The notes beneath the pieces were generated by a model, which searched no databases, was not told the DNA's origin, and saw only the letters and a program-made list of their open reading frames with translations. A DNA stretch of 64,000 nt from an uncultured Chitinophagaceae bacterium (GTDB lineage: Bacteria; Bacteroidota; Bacteroidia; Chitinophagales; Chitinophagaceae), in assembly GCA_903895845.1 (NCBI GenBank), contig CAITVK010000055.1, positions 1 through 64,000 on the forward strand, given 5' to 3'. The stretch's first letter is position 1; the number at the start of each line of letters is the position of its first letter. Shown piece by piece: positions 21,773 to 31,604 of this stretch. Position numbers and translations under genes: made by a program.

Positions 21773-23292
21773 GGATAATGATGTTGTTTAAAAGGTTAAT
21801 TAATAGGTACACATTCTTCATAATAGCAATTATGATGGTATTTGTGCTTATTAATAATCAGGCAATGGCACAGCTAAAGGTAGAAGTTTATGAAACATCT
21901 GCAAATGGCAATTCATTAAAAAAGGTTACCCAATTTATTGATAGTAAAATACCTGTTGAGGTTGATATTAATCCATCAGAAAAGTTTCAGACGATAACAG
22001 GTTTTGGGGGAGCCTTCACAGAATCATCTGCTTTTTTGTTAACGAAGCTAAGTTTAAAGAATAGAGAAAAAGTCCTTGAAGCTTATTTTTCCGAGGATGG
22101 CGCAAATTATTCTTTAACAAGAACACATATCAATTCCTGTGATTTTTCATTGAGTAATTATGCCTATTCAACTGTTGCTAACGACAATAAACTAGAACAT
22201 TTCAGCATTGACCACGACAAGACTTACTTGATTCCCATGATAAAACAGGCACAAAGCTTTTCTAAAAATGGGTTTAAAATTATTTCCTCCCCTTGGACTG
22301 CACCGCCTTGGATGAAAGACAATAATGATTGGCGGGGTGGAAAACTATTGCCCGAATACAGGGAAACTTGGGCACTCTATTTTTCAAAATATATACAAGC
22401 CTATAAAAAGGAAGGGATTAATATCTGGGGCGTTACCGTAGAAAATGAACCATTAGGAAGTGGGAACAATTGGGAGAGTATGATTTATACCCCCCAAGAA
22501 ATGACTGACTTTGTTCATGATTATTTAGGGCCTCATCTTGCAAAAGAGGGTTTGTCGGCTATTAAAATCTTAGGGTACGACCAAAATCGTGGTGAAGACC
22601 TTACGAACTGGGCGAAAACAATGTTTGCAGATAGTCTTACTTCTAAATATTTTGGAGGCACTGCCGTGCATTGGTACAACAGCACTTACGATTATTTTCC
22701 TCAATCCCTACAGTACACGCATCAGATTTCGAAGGGTAAATATTTAATTAATACCGAGGCTTGCATCGACTCGCAAAAACCTGAATGGAAGAATGATAAA
22801 TGGTTTTGGAGTAAGCAAGCAAGGGATTGGGGTTGGACTTGGGCTCCCGAAAAAGAAAAATACCTTCATCCTGAGTATGTTCCTGTTTTTAGATATGCCC
22901 GGGATATTATTGGTTGTCTGAATAACTATGTTGATGGTTGGATCGATTGGAATATGGTTCTGGATAAACAAGGCGGTCCTAATTGGGCTAAGAACTGGTG
23001 TGCGGCGCCTATACTGGTGGATACAGCAAATGATGAAGTTTATTACACTCCGTTGTATTATACAATGGCACATTTCAGCAAATTCATCCGTCCGGGTGCA
23101 GTAAAAATTGGTTGTGTTATCAATAATCAGGAGCTGATGGCAACTGCTGTAAAGAATCTGGATGGCTCTTTTGCAGTCGTCATTTTTAATCCAACTGATA
23201 AAGTTCAATCGCTGAAGATTAAATTGAATGGTCATTCAAAAAATATCTCAATTGACGCAAATGCATTACAAACAGTTGTTCTAAAATTGTAA
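21769..23292 (+). CDS. GH30-family glucosidase/beta-1,6-glucanase
   Basis: EKFQTITGFGGAFTESSAFLL; RTHINSCDFSLSNYAY; SSPWTAPPWMKDNNDWRGG; GVTVENEPLG. Confidence 0.92.
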   Translation: MRIMMLFKRLINRYTFFIIAIMMVFVLINNQAMAQLKVEVYETSANGNSLKKVTQFIDSKIPVEVDINPSEKFQTITGFGGAFTESSAFLLTKLSLKNREKVLEAYFSEDGANYSLTRTHINSCDFSLSNYAYSTVANDNKLEHFSIDHDKTYLIPMIKQAQSFSKNGFKIISSPWTAPPWMKDNNDWRGGKLLPEYRETWALYFSKYIQAYKKEGINIWGVTVENEPLGSGNNWESMIYTPQEMTDFVHDYLGPHLAKEGLSAIKILGYDQNRGEDLTNWAKTMFADSLTSKYFGGTAVHWYNSTYDYFPQSLQYTHQISKGKYLINTEACIDSQKPEWKNDKWFWSKQARDWGWTWAPEKEKYLHPEYVPVFRYARDIIGCLNNYVDGWIDWNMVLDKQGGPNWAKNWCAAPILVDTANDEVYYTPLYYTMAHFSKFIRPGAVKIGCVINNQELMATAVKNLDGSFAVVIFNPTDKVQSLKIKLNGHSKNISIDANALQTVVLKL

Positions 23293-23320
23293 TAGTTGTA
23301 CGGTTTAAACACTTAAAAAA

Positions 23321-24751
23321 ATGTCAAACGAAATTTCAAACACAGCAAAAGTGGTTCCTATGGGACAAAAAATTGCATTTGGATTAGGCATGCTTGCCAA
23401 CCAGATGTTTCCCGCTGCCTTGGGTATTTTCATGGTTGTGTTGGTACAAGATTTAAAATTTCCTGCATGGATGTGGGGTATTTTATTCTTCTTGCCCAGA
23501 ATATTTGATGCCTTTATCGACCCAATCATGGGATTCATCTCAGATAATACAAGATCTAAGTGGGGACGGCGAAGGCATTATGTTTTTATTGGGGCAATTA
23601 TTATGGGACTTTCTTTTGTTGCAATGTGGCAGCTGTACAGAGAAAATGGGGTTCAATATAATTTCATCTACTTCCTTTTATGGTCGTTTATCTTCTATCT
23701 GGGGCTATCCATTTTTAGTGTTCCCTACGTGGCGATGGGTTACGAAATGAGCGACGACTTTCATGAACGTACAAGCATCATGGCTATTTCGCAATGGATT
23801 GGACAATGGGCTTGGGTAATTGCCCCTTGGTTTTGGGTTATTATGTACGACCCAAAATGGTTTCCTAATGCAGATACGGCAACAAGAACATTGGCAGTTT
23901 GGGTGGGTATTGTTTGTATGATATTGGCAATGATGCCTGCTGTTTTCATTAATAGTAAGTCTACCAAAGAGGAAGTAACTTTTTCTCCCCTCACTTTTGG
24001 TACAATTGGCGGCAGCTTGAAAGAAATTTTTAAAAGTTTCAAAGAAGCCTTTAGTAATAAGCCTTTTACGAAACTTTGTATTGCTACTTTTTTAATTTTC
24101 AATGCCTTTAATACGGTTGCCGGCTTTACTTTCTTCATTGTAGTGTATTATCTTTTCAATGGAAATACGGGTGCTGCGGGTATTTGGCCAACACTTTTTG
24201 GATGTGTGGGTGCGTTGTCTACCACCTTTGTAGTAATACCTATTGTGGCGCGATTATCCAAAGCAATGGGTAAAAAGAATGCCTTTTTAGCTTCACAAGG
24301 GGTATCTATTTTTGGTTATATCTTACTATGGTTTTTGTTTATTCCCGGCAAACCCTTTATGTTTTTGTTTGCCTTGCCCTTCTTTTCCTTTGGTATTGGC
24401 AGTTTGTTTACGTTGATGATGTCTATGACGGCGGATGTTTGCGATATGGACGAATTAAACTCAAACAAACGCCGCGAAGGAATCTTTGGTGCCATCTATT
24501 GGTGGATGGTAAAGTTTGGTTTTGCAATAGCCGGACTACTTACAGGAGTCATTATGTCGTTAGTAGGTTTCAATCCTAATTTGCCCGTACAAACAGAAGG
24601 AGCAGTTACTGGGTTAAGACTATTTTTCTCTGGAATTCCTATTCTAGGAACGTTGATAGCGATGTGGGTAATGCGGAATTATGATTTGACAGAAGAAAAA
24701 GCAAGAGAAATAAAACAAGAATTGGATGCCAGGAAAAAATTAGTTCCATAA
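23321..24751 (+). CDS. MFS (GPH-like) sugar transporter
   Basis: Multi-TM; FIDPIMGFISDNTRSKWGRRRHYVFIGAI; C-terminal TADVCDMDELNSNKRREGIFGAIYWWMVK. Confidence 0.85.
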   Translation: MSNEISNTAKVVPMGQKIAFGLGMLANQMFPAALGIFMVVLVQDLKFPAWMWGILFFLPRIFDAFIDPIMGFISDNTRSKWGRRRHYVFIGAIIMGLSFVAMWQLYRENGVQYNFIYFLLWSFIFYLGLSIFSVPYVAMGYEMSDDFHERTSIMAISQWIGQWAWVIAPWFWVIMYDPKWFPNADTATRTLAVWVGIVCMILAMMPAVFINSKSTKEEVTFSPLTFGTIGGSLKEIFKSFKEAFSNKPFTKLCIATFLIFNAFNTVAGFTFFIVVYYLFNGNTGAAGIWPTLFGCVGALSTTFVVIPIVARLSKAMGKKNAFLASQGVSIFGYILLWFLFIPGKPFMFLFALPFFSFGIGSLFTLMMSMTADVCDMDELNSNKRREGIFGAIYWWMVKFGFAIAGLLTGVIMSLVGFNPNLPVQTEGAVTGLRLFFSGIPILGTLIAMWVMRNYDLTEEKAREIKQELDARKKLVP

Positions 24752-24830
24752 TAATTACCTCATTCACTTTTCAAGAGAATACCCTAAACCCCTAAGGTCT
24801 GTGAAGCAATTGTTTCATGGGCTTTTTTTA

Positions 24831-25003
24831 TTAGATAGTAGTTATTAGATGATAGATAGTAGATGATAGATATTAGATAGCAGTTATTAGATAGTAGGTG
24901 GTAATAAGAGAAGCCCCTGAAGTATCAACTCCAAGGGCTTTCCTTTTTAAGAACTATTAATTATTATCTACTATCTACTATCTATCATCTATTATCTACG
25001 ATA
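24831..25003. repeat. Inverted low-complexity TAGATAGTAGATGATAGAT arms flanking a terminator hairpin
   Basis: 24831-24898 (ttagatagtagttattagatgatagatagtagatgatagata...) and 24963-25003 (tattatctactatctactatctatcatctattatctac) are reverse complementary in style. Confidence 0.75.
24908..24943. terminator. Stem-loop AGAAGCCCcTGaagtatcaactCCAAGGGCTTTCCTTTTT between convergent genes
   Basis: Inverted repeat AAGCCC...GGGCTT followed by T-rich tract; between MFS stop and hypothetical stop. Confidence 0.7.
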
Positions 25004-25658
25004 CTATTCCATCAAACTTAGTTGCCACTGTGCCCAATACAGCACGGGTGTTGAAGTAACGGGCGAAGGCAATAAAAGCCATCCCAAAATGGGTGTCCGA
25101 AAAAACTACATGGCCACTATTTGTTTTGTACATGATGGTCTGCGTGCAATCGGCTTCCTTGGGAGGCGTTGTGCCAATAGCATAAAAACCAAAGGTTACC
25201 GTAATCCCATCCTGGCCGGCAGGTTCGCCGCCAACGGGAGTACCAAAAACCATGGTGCCACCCAAATTTCCCGACCTCTCATATTGCACCGAGGGCGCAA
25301 CAATGGCAACAGGCGACAGCGTGTGCGAGTCGCTATCGTTGTGCACCCCACATGCAGTACGGTTTACATCGGTCATCAAAGTATTTGTTTTCATCGCCAT
25401 TCCCATTTTCCTTATTCTCGCTTCGTAGGGCACACGGGCATCTGAGGTAGCCTGCACATCAAGCGGGGTGCGGCTAGCTTTCACCGACGAGATGGCGTAG
25501 TCGGTATTAAAAATAGTTTGCTCGCCCACCAATGCCGTGGCATCTGTCAAATTCAATCCCCAACCTGTTTTGTTTGCGGCTACTTCCACGCAAAAATTGT
25601 CTCCAAAAATTTTAAAATCTGTAATTCCCGGAGGAACCCAATCATCATTATGTGACAT
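24996..25658 (-). CDS. Hypothetical protein (MSHNDDWVPPG...)
   Basis: Start placed at MSHNDDW, 54 codons inside ORF 24996..25820; the upstream 7-aa periodic part is repeat array B. Confidence 0.6.
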   Translation of the reverse strand: MSHNDDWVPPGITDFKIFGDNFCVEVAANKTGWGLNLTDATALVGEQTIFNTDYAISSVKASRTPLDVQATSDARVPYEARIRKMGMAMKTNTLMTDVNRTACGVHNDSDSHTLSPVAIVAPSVQYERSGNLGGTMVFGTPVGGEPAGQDGITVTFGFYAIGTTPPKEADCTQTIMYKTNSGHVVFSDTHFGMAFIAFARYFNTRAVLGTVATKFDGIVS

Positions 25659-25700
25659 AATTTGTAATTTTAAATGAAAAGAAATGTTGTAATTAATTTT

Positions 25701-25881
25701 TAATTGTCTACCCGCAAGGTTCAACTGTCTACCCAGAAGGTTTAATTGTCTACCCAGAGTGATTAACTGTCCACCCGGAAGGTTTAACTGTCTACCCGCA
25801 AGCTTTGATTGTCTACCCAAAAAGTCTAATTGTCTACCCAGAGTGATTAACTGTCCACCCAGAACAGCTAATTGTAACTCA
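25701..25881. repeat. Array B: nine units of 21 bp (aaYtgtctacccNgaaggttt-like)
   Basis: TGTC/TGTA anchor at 25705/6, 25726, 25747, 25768, 25789, 25810, 25831, 25852, 25873, exactly 21 bp apart. Confidence 0.9.
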
Positions 25882-26082
25882 TAAAAGCTTTAGAAAGTTG
25901 CCTAAAGCAATAGTATATGATGATACAAAACAGCCCCCATGATATTTTAAGAAGCTGGTGAAAGTGATACTGTCATTGGGTTTCGCAATCGGTAGGGGAG
26001 CGCTTTTTAGTAACGGTTCCTCGCTATCGAGTCACAGAGGTAGCGATAAGTTTGGATAGTGGGGGATTTAATTATTGAGATT

Positions 26083-26115
26083 AGAATTGTCAACTTTTTA
26101 AAAGTTGACAATTCT
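26083..26115. repeat. Stem-loop AGAATTGTCAACTTTTtAAAAGTTGACAATTCT
   Basis: Near-perfect inverted repeat read directly; no gene assigned to this interval. Confidence 0.7.
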
Positions 26116-26220
26116 TGCATAAAACATCCCCAAACCCTGTGATCCGACCTATCGACGCAGGAGATATCTAACCGAAAAAGAATGAGATTTCTCCTTCGTC
26201 GAAAAGACGTTGAAATATAA

Positions 26221-26259
26221 CAAACGGTCAACAACCTTCAAAAGGTTGTTGACCGTTTG
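26221..26259. repeat. Stem-loop CAAACGGTCAACAACCTTcaAAAGGTTGTTGACCGTTTG (same family as 1691-1721)
   Basis: Perfect inverted repeat read directly. Confidence 0.8.
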
Positions 26260-26398
26260 CATTCCGCATGAAAGGATAGTATATATTTGTGAGGGGATAG
26301 AATGAAAATTAGTTAGGAAAAACCAAACCTACTTATTAGCTAGTAACCGCTTTAGTTACCAAATCATCGATACACTTTATGACATTAATATTGAAAAA

Positions 26399-26863
26399 AT
26401 GAACTTATTGCTCTTCAGAAAAATAATTATCGTTTCAAGTTTGACTGAGACTGAACTTGTTAGCAGACTTTCAGAAATGGTAGATATTGTAGATATAAAG
26501 AAAAATCCTTTTGCTTATAGTAACCCAGACCAATCTAAAAAATATATTGGCCGAATAGAAAGCAGACAATTTAGAATTCACAGAATAGTAATTGGGATGA
26601 ATTCATTCTTACCAATCATACGGGGAACCATTATTGATAATTTTTCTGAAAGGATTATTGAACTTAAAATGAGAGTTCATTTTATCAATGTGGTGTTTTT
26701 ACTTTTGATTGCCGGGATTGCTTTTTATTCTATGATAAAGAATTCTGACTCCGACTTCAGTATTCTCATAATGATTGGACTTTACTTAGGAATGACTATT
26801 TTTTTCTTTAATCAAGAGTGCAACAGATCAATAAAAGACTTAGAGGATGTTTTTATTGACTAA
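26399..26863 (+). CDS. Hypothetical membrane protein
   Basis: 154-aa ORF with two hydrophobic stretches (FINVVFLLLIAGIAFYSMI; ILIMIGLYLGMTIFFF). Confidence 0.55.
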   Translation: MNLLLFRKIIIVSSLTETELVSRLSEMVDIVDIKKNPFAYSNPDQSKKYIGRIESRQFRIHRIVIGMNSFLPIIRGTIIDNFSERIIELKMRVHFINVVFLLLIAGIAFYSMIKNSDSDFSILIMIGLYLGMTIFFFNQECNRSIKDLEDVFID

Positions 26864-26871
26864 AAAACAAC

Positions 26872-26902
26872 CGGTCCACAACCTTCAAAAGGTTGTGGAC
26901 CG
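26872..26902. terminator. Stem-loop CGGTCCACAACCTTcaAAAGGTTGTGGACCG after hypothetical gene
   Basis: Perfect inverted repeat just after the stop at 26863; compensatory variant of the 26221 and 1691 hairpins. Confidence 0.75.
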
Positions 26903-27034
26903 TAGTGAATCCACGTGAGGGATTGCAGTAGAAATCCTTTTTGCTGCTTGGCAAAAAGATTGGAACGAAAAGCCCGACCCGCCTCGGGGCACGCCCTAAA
27001 ATAACGCATATTTCATAACTCATAACTAGATAAA

Positions 27035-27775
27035 GTGCTGCTTCACAATACCAAAGGAATTGTTTTACGGACGGTTAAATACGGTGAATCCAGCATCGTT
27101 ACAACCGTTTATACCGAACTTTTTGGGGTGCAGAGTTATATTGTGAAGGGTGCTAGACAGGGAACGAAGAAAACGCAAGGTAAGGCGGCTTACTTTCAGG
27201 CGGCGGCCATATTGGATATGACTGTTTACCATAATGAACAGAAGAACCTGCAATTTATTAAGGAATATAACTGGGCTTATCCGTACCAGACCGTATTGTT
27301 CGACGTGGTTAAAAACTGTGTGGCGATGTATATGGTGGAAGTGTTACAACATACCCTGAAAGAACCGGAAACGAACCCCGACCTTTTTTATCTGATAGAA
27401 AATACCCTGCAACAACTAGATAAAGGTACCGATACCCTTACGGCGAATCTGCCTTTATACTTTATGTTGCACCTTGGGATGCAATTGGGGTTTCAGATAC
27501 AGGGCGTTTATAGTGAAGAAACACCCATACTCGATTTATCGGAAGGATACTTTGTCTCAGAAACACCTACTCACCCCTATTATCTCTCGGATGAACTGGC
27601 AATGGTTGCCTCTCAACTGAATTCGATTTTGTTGTACAGCGACCTAGAGAACATAAAGCTAAACCGATTGACAAGACGGAAACTATTGGATGCTTTTGGG
27701 CAATACCTTTCGCTACATATCACCGACTTCGGCACCCTAAAGACGTTGACGGTGTTGCAGGAAATACTTAGTTAG
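27035..27775 (+). CDS. recO: DNA repair protein RecO
   Basis: TKGIVLRTVKYGESSIVTTVYTELFGVQSYIVKGAR; conserved OB-fold N-terminus. Confidence 0.9.
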   Translation: MLLHNTKGIVLRTVKYGESSIVTTVYTELFGVQSYIVKGARQGTKKTQGKAAYFQAAAILDMTVYHNEQKNLQFIKEYNWAYPYQTVLFDVVKNCVAMYMVEVLQHTLKEPETNPDLFYLIENTLQQLDKGTDTLTANLPLYFMLHLGMQLGFQIQGVYSEETPILDLSEGYFVSETPTHPYYLSDELAMVASQLNSILLYSDLENIKLNRLTRRKLLDAFGQYLSLHITDFGTLKTLTVLQEILS

Positions 27776-27804
27776 TGATGAGTTATGAATGATAACTTTT
27801 GAGT

Positions 27805-28992
27805 TTAAAGAATTCTAACTGCGTTGCTTTCTGTGGTGAGGTTTCCTTGCTTATTTAGGTTAGTAATGTTGACAATGCCGGGCTTTTTACCAAATATAAA
27901 ACTGCCTAACTGATTGTCCATACCTAATGCATTGGCACCATTGCTAGTTGCCCATTGAAGGATAGTTTGCAAAGGGATATGCGGAAAATTTTGCGTAATT
28001 GTTAGTATCTCCGACGAGATACTCAACTGATGATTGCTCGCCAGGCTATCAGTACCCAACACTATTTCGCAATTATTCTGAAGGAATAAATCAATAGGAG
28101 GCAACTTATTTTCTATATACAAGTTGGCATTTACACAAAGGCAAAAGATAGTCTGCTGAATGGAAGACGGAGTGGCTTTTAATAGGTCTATATCGCCCTG
28201 AGAAGTGAAGGTATCATGCACCAACAACAACTTTTTGGGCTTGCTGATAAGTGGCAGAATGGTTTGCAGACTTGTTTTGCCAGAAGGCTGAAAGAATTGT
28301 TTTATATCTACCCCAATGGTTTCATACAACAAATTGAAGGAGCCATCGCCTGTAAAGAAGAATTCATTTTCATCGGGTGTTTCTTGGTTATGGATGGAAG
28401 AAAGGGTGTTGCTATCGAGTGCATCAATCAAACCAAACAAGTTTGTGGAAACCGAATAGGGCGCATGCGGAACTAATGAGGTATGATTGGGAAAATGAGT
28501 CTTGAAAGTATTATAAACCTCCAAAGCTACCTCGAAACGGGGCTGTGCAATAGCAGGAGAGAAGCCACTTACCTCAATAAAGTTATGATATTGTAATTTG
28601 CTGTTTTGCTTTTGAGCGAAAGAAAGGGCATTGTTACTGATGTCTCCTACCGCAACAATACCTTCTTGAAACATGGCTTCATCTGCTTGCTGTATGGCCG
28701 CAAATATTTCGTCTTCTGTGGCATGGCGTTGTTTGAGTATGGAAAGAATAAAGGGAACAAGCCCGGTATGCTCGGGAATCAAACCCTTCATGTGACTCAA
28801 CTCAAGGTGGCAATGGCAATTGATAAATCCGGGGCTAAGGATACCTTCAAAGGTTTGGATACCTTCGCCTGCCTCAGCTATTGGCGCAATATCTTTTACT
28901 ACACCCTGTTCATTTGTAACCAGTACGTGTTTATTATCTAGCAACGTGGTACCAGTAAACAAATAATCTCCCCTGAATTTTTGATATGCCAC
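27805..28992 (-). CDS. Amidohydrolase family protein (cytosine deaminase/SsnA-like)
   Basis: GILSPGFINCHCHLELSHMKG; LVPHAPYSVS; VLGTDSLASNHQLSI; KPGIVNITNL. Confidence 0.85.
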   Translation of the reverse strand: MAYQKFRGDYLFTGTTLLDNKHVLVTNEQGVVKDIAPIAEAGEGIQTFEGILSPGFINCHCHLELSHMKGLIPEHTGLVPFILSILKQRHATEDEIFAAIQQADEAMFQEGIVAVGDISNNALSFAQKQNSKLQYHNFIEVSGFSPAIAQPRFEVALEVYNTFKTHFPNHTSLVPHAPYSVSTNLFGLIDALDSNTLSSIHNQETPDENEFFFTGDGSFNLLYETIGVDIKQFFQPSGKTSLQTILPLISKPKKLLLVHDTFTSQGDIDLLKATPSSIQQTIFCLCVNANLYIENKLPPIDLFLQNNCEIVLGTDSLASNHQLSISSEILTITQNFPHIPLQTILQWATSNGANALGMDNQLGSFIFGKKPGIVNITNLNKQGNLTTESNAVRIL

Positions 28993-29052
28993 TACTATTA
29001 TTTTGTTTGAGCGGCAAAGTTTGGGAGAAAGGGTGGTTTAGTAGCAGAAAAT

Positions 29053-29535
29053 TTATTGGATTACATTCCTATATACCCCAACAAAGTACCTTTTAAGAGT
29101 TGTATAAGTCATCTGCTGACCCTTTATGGCTACCTTTTTATATTCTTTAAACTCCTTTTTCTTATCCAGGAAACCAACTATACAGCTATAATCATTCTCC
29201 CCTTTGTGTATCTCCACAACTGGCTCGGTACCAAAGTTGGGTATCCGTAGCGTATCGCTTTCATCCATTTCTTTGTATTGCATCCGGAGAACATAGTTGA
29301 ATCTATACTTGGTTTCTGAAACAGATACGGCAAATTTCCAGTCGTTTAGTGGATCATTTACCGGCTTAGAATAAGTTGCTACTGGCAGAGGATTTACTTT
29401 GCTCCTCATTTCGGGGATTGTATCATTGGTAATAAAAGTAGTGGACTCATGTACATTAGAATCTTCATGGAGTTGATTGCATGCTGACAGGCTTATTACC
29501 AATGCTAACAAGACAAATGAATTATTCCATTTCAT
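29053..29535 (-). CDS. Hypothetical lipoprotein
   Basis: MKWNNSFVLLALVISLSACNQ lipobox; start at internal Met. Confidence 0.55.
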   Translation of the reverse strand: MKWNNSFVLLALVISLSACNQLHEDSNVHESTTFITNDTIPEMRSKVNPLPVATYSKPVNDPLNDWKFAVSVSETKYRFNYVLRMQYKEMDESDTLRIPNFGTEPVVEIHKGENDYSCIVGFLDKKKEFKEYKKVAIKGQQMTYTTLKRYFVGVYRNVIQ

Positions 29536-29653
29536 AGTATTAACTTTAAGGAAGTTTAGGGAAATAAGTGAGGCTTTAATAAACCAGCAAAGCTTCATCA
29601 GTATTATTTTTAGTAGGTGACTTGATTGTTATAATTGTAACATTAAAAAACAT

Positions 29654-29692
29654 AATAAGACCTCGGGACTTATACACTCCAAGGTCTTATTA
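29654..29692. terminator. Stem-loop AATAAGACCTcggGActtatacacTCcAAGGTCTTATT downstream of cysS
   Basis: Inverted repeat adjacent to the cysS stop (29708, minus strand). Confidence 0.7.
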
Positions 29693-29707
29693 TCTGCTAT
29701 TAAAGTG

Positions 29708-31240
29708 CTATTGAATTGAATAGCTCATACCGCCATCTTTTTCATCTTTTAATTGAACGCCAAGGGCAAGTAATTCATTACGGATTTTGTCGCTCGTAAC
29801 GAAGTCTTTCTTAGCTTTTGCTTCTTTGCGTAAAGACATTAGTAATTGTAGAACATTTTCTAGTTTATCACCGCCTTCCTTTTCTTGTTTTAGTCCAAAA
29901 ATATCTTCCACATATACTTTCATTTTACTTTTCAGCAAAGAAAGTGTGCCTGGTTTTAGAGCCTCTAATGGAATATGCTTATCTTTTATTCCATTGATGA
30001 TGGGAGCCAATTCAAACATATTGGCAATTACTTTGGCCGTATTAAAATCATCATTCATAAACTCATCAAACTCATTGAGTAGGGTGTTTATCTTTTCGTC
30101 CAAATCGTCTTCTGTTGACCGTTCACCGTTCACTGATGATCCAAGCGGTTGACTGTCAACGGTAGATGGTAAACCGTTTAGCACCTGGTATGCTTCCCAC
30201 AATCTCTTGAAGGCTTTTTCTGATCCTTTCAAGGCTTCATTACCAAAGTCTAATGTACTACGATAATGGCTTTGAAGAATAAAGAAACGAATGGTCATGG
30301 GGTGATAAGGCTGATCCAATAAAGGATGTTCACCCGTAAACATTTCACTCAACTTAATTACGTTGTTATAGCTTTTACCCATCTTTCTTCCGTTGATGGT
30401 AATCATGTTGTTATGAATCCAGTATTTAGCCATTGTTTTATGGTTAAATACAGCACTCTGTGCAATCTCACACTCATGATGTGGAAACTGTAAATCCATG
30501 CCACCACCATGTATATCAAACTGATCGCCCAAGTACTTATTGCTCATGGCACTGCACTCAATATGCCAACCAGGAAACCCTTCACCCCATGGACTAGGCC
30601 AACGCATAATGTGTTCGGGCGGTGCATTCTTCCACAAGGCAAAGTCGGCAGTATTGCGCTTCTCATCTTGGTTATCTAGCTCCCTGGTAGTCTCCAACTG
30701 ATCTTCTAGGTTACGTCCACTCAGCATTCCATAAGGCATTCCGACCTTACTGAAATCGGTGTTATATTTCTCTACATCAAAATAAACAGATCCATTAGCA
30801 ACATAAGCATAGCCATCCCTAATAATCTTTTCAATCATTACAATTTGCTCTATTATATGCCCTGTTGCAGTTGGTTCTATACTTGGAGGAAGGGTATTAA
30901 ACTCGTTCATTGCCCAATGAAACAGGTTGGTATATTTCTGTACCAGTTCCATAGGTTCCAATCGTTCCAACAATGCTTTCTTGGCTATTTTATCTTCTGC
31001 TTCTCTTCCTTCTTCCTCAAAATGTCCTGCATCGGTGATATTCCGCACATAACGAACCTTGTAACCCAGATGCTTTAGATACCGATGAATGACGTCGAAT
31101 GTTACATAAGGCCTTGCATGCCCCAGATGACTCTCGCCACTTACCGTTGGGCCACAGACATACATACCTACGTGACCTTCTGTGATACTTTTAAATTCTT
31201 CTTTCTTGCGAGATAAGGTGTTATAAACTTTTAGAGACAC
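29708..31240 (-). CDS. cysS: Cysteinyl-tRNA synthetase
   Basis: [58 protein letters not shown]. Confidence 0.97.
   Translation of the reverse strand: MSLKVYNTLSRKKEEFKSITEGHVGMYVCGPTVSGESHLGHARPYVTFDVIHRYLKHLGYKVRYVRNITDAGHFEEEGREAEDKIAKKALLERLEPMELVQKYTNLFHWAMNEFNTLPPSIEPTATGHIIEQIVMIEKIIRDGYAYVANGSVYFDVEKYNTDFSKVGMPYGMLSGRNLEDQLETTRELDNQDEKRNTADFALWKNAPPEHIMRWPSPWGEGFPGWHIECSAMSNKYLGDQFDIHGGGMDLQFPHHECEIAQSAVFNHKTMAKYWIHNNMITINGRKMGKSYNNVIKLSEMFTGEHPLLDQPYHPMTIRFFILQSHYRSTLDFGNEALKGSEKAFKRLWEAYQVLNGLPSTVDSQPLGSSVNGERSTEDDLDEKINTLLNEFDEFMNDDFNTAKVIANMFELAPIINGIKDKHIPLEALKPGTLSLLKSKMKVYVEDIFGLKQEKEGGDKLENVLQLLMSLRKEAKAKKDFVTSDKIRNELLALGVQLKDEKDGGMSYSIQ
30111..30169. repeat. GTTGACCGT-family imperfect palindrome inside cysS
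   Basis: tctgttgaccgttcaccgttcactgatgatccaagcggttgactgtcaacggtagatgg; encodes [19 protein letters not shown]. Confidence 0.65.
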
Positions 31241-31604
31241 TTTTTAGTTATGAATTATAATTGATGAGTAAATACAATTATGCCTAATTACGACAGGCGT
31301 AAAAGTATAGGAACAAACGCAATGGAGCAACTAATTTGTAAGAATTAGTTTTCTTTAATGGCCTTCATTAATAAAACCCTGTTTTTCAAAGTATGAAGTT
31401 GATTAGATATCGGTATTCATTATGCCAAAATAAATAAAGTGAAATGAGTCTGATAATATTGATTGAATGGATGTAAAATCAATAGTGAATACTTATTTTT
31501 AAATTAAAATACTGCATTCTAAAATCAGTGTCTATTTTTACGGGCGTACAAGATGATTGGCATACAAATAACGCAACCATAAAAATAATAGGAGATTATT
31601 ACCG

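Noticed and set aside
25659-25820. N-terminal extension of the 274-aa ORF (GRQLNL repeats)
   Set aside because: It is array B; MSHNDDW is a more natural start, matching the arrays' noncoding placement elsewhere.
25701-25881. CRISPR-like array
   Set aside because: Units are 21 bp with no constant repeat plus unique spacer pattern, and no cas genes in the window. The same holds for arrays A, C, D and E.
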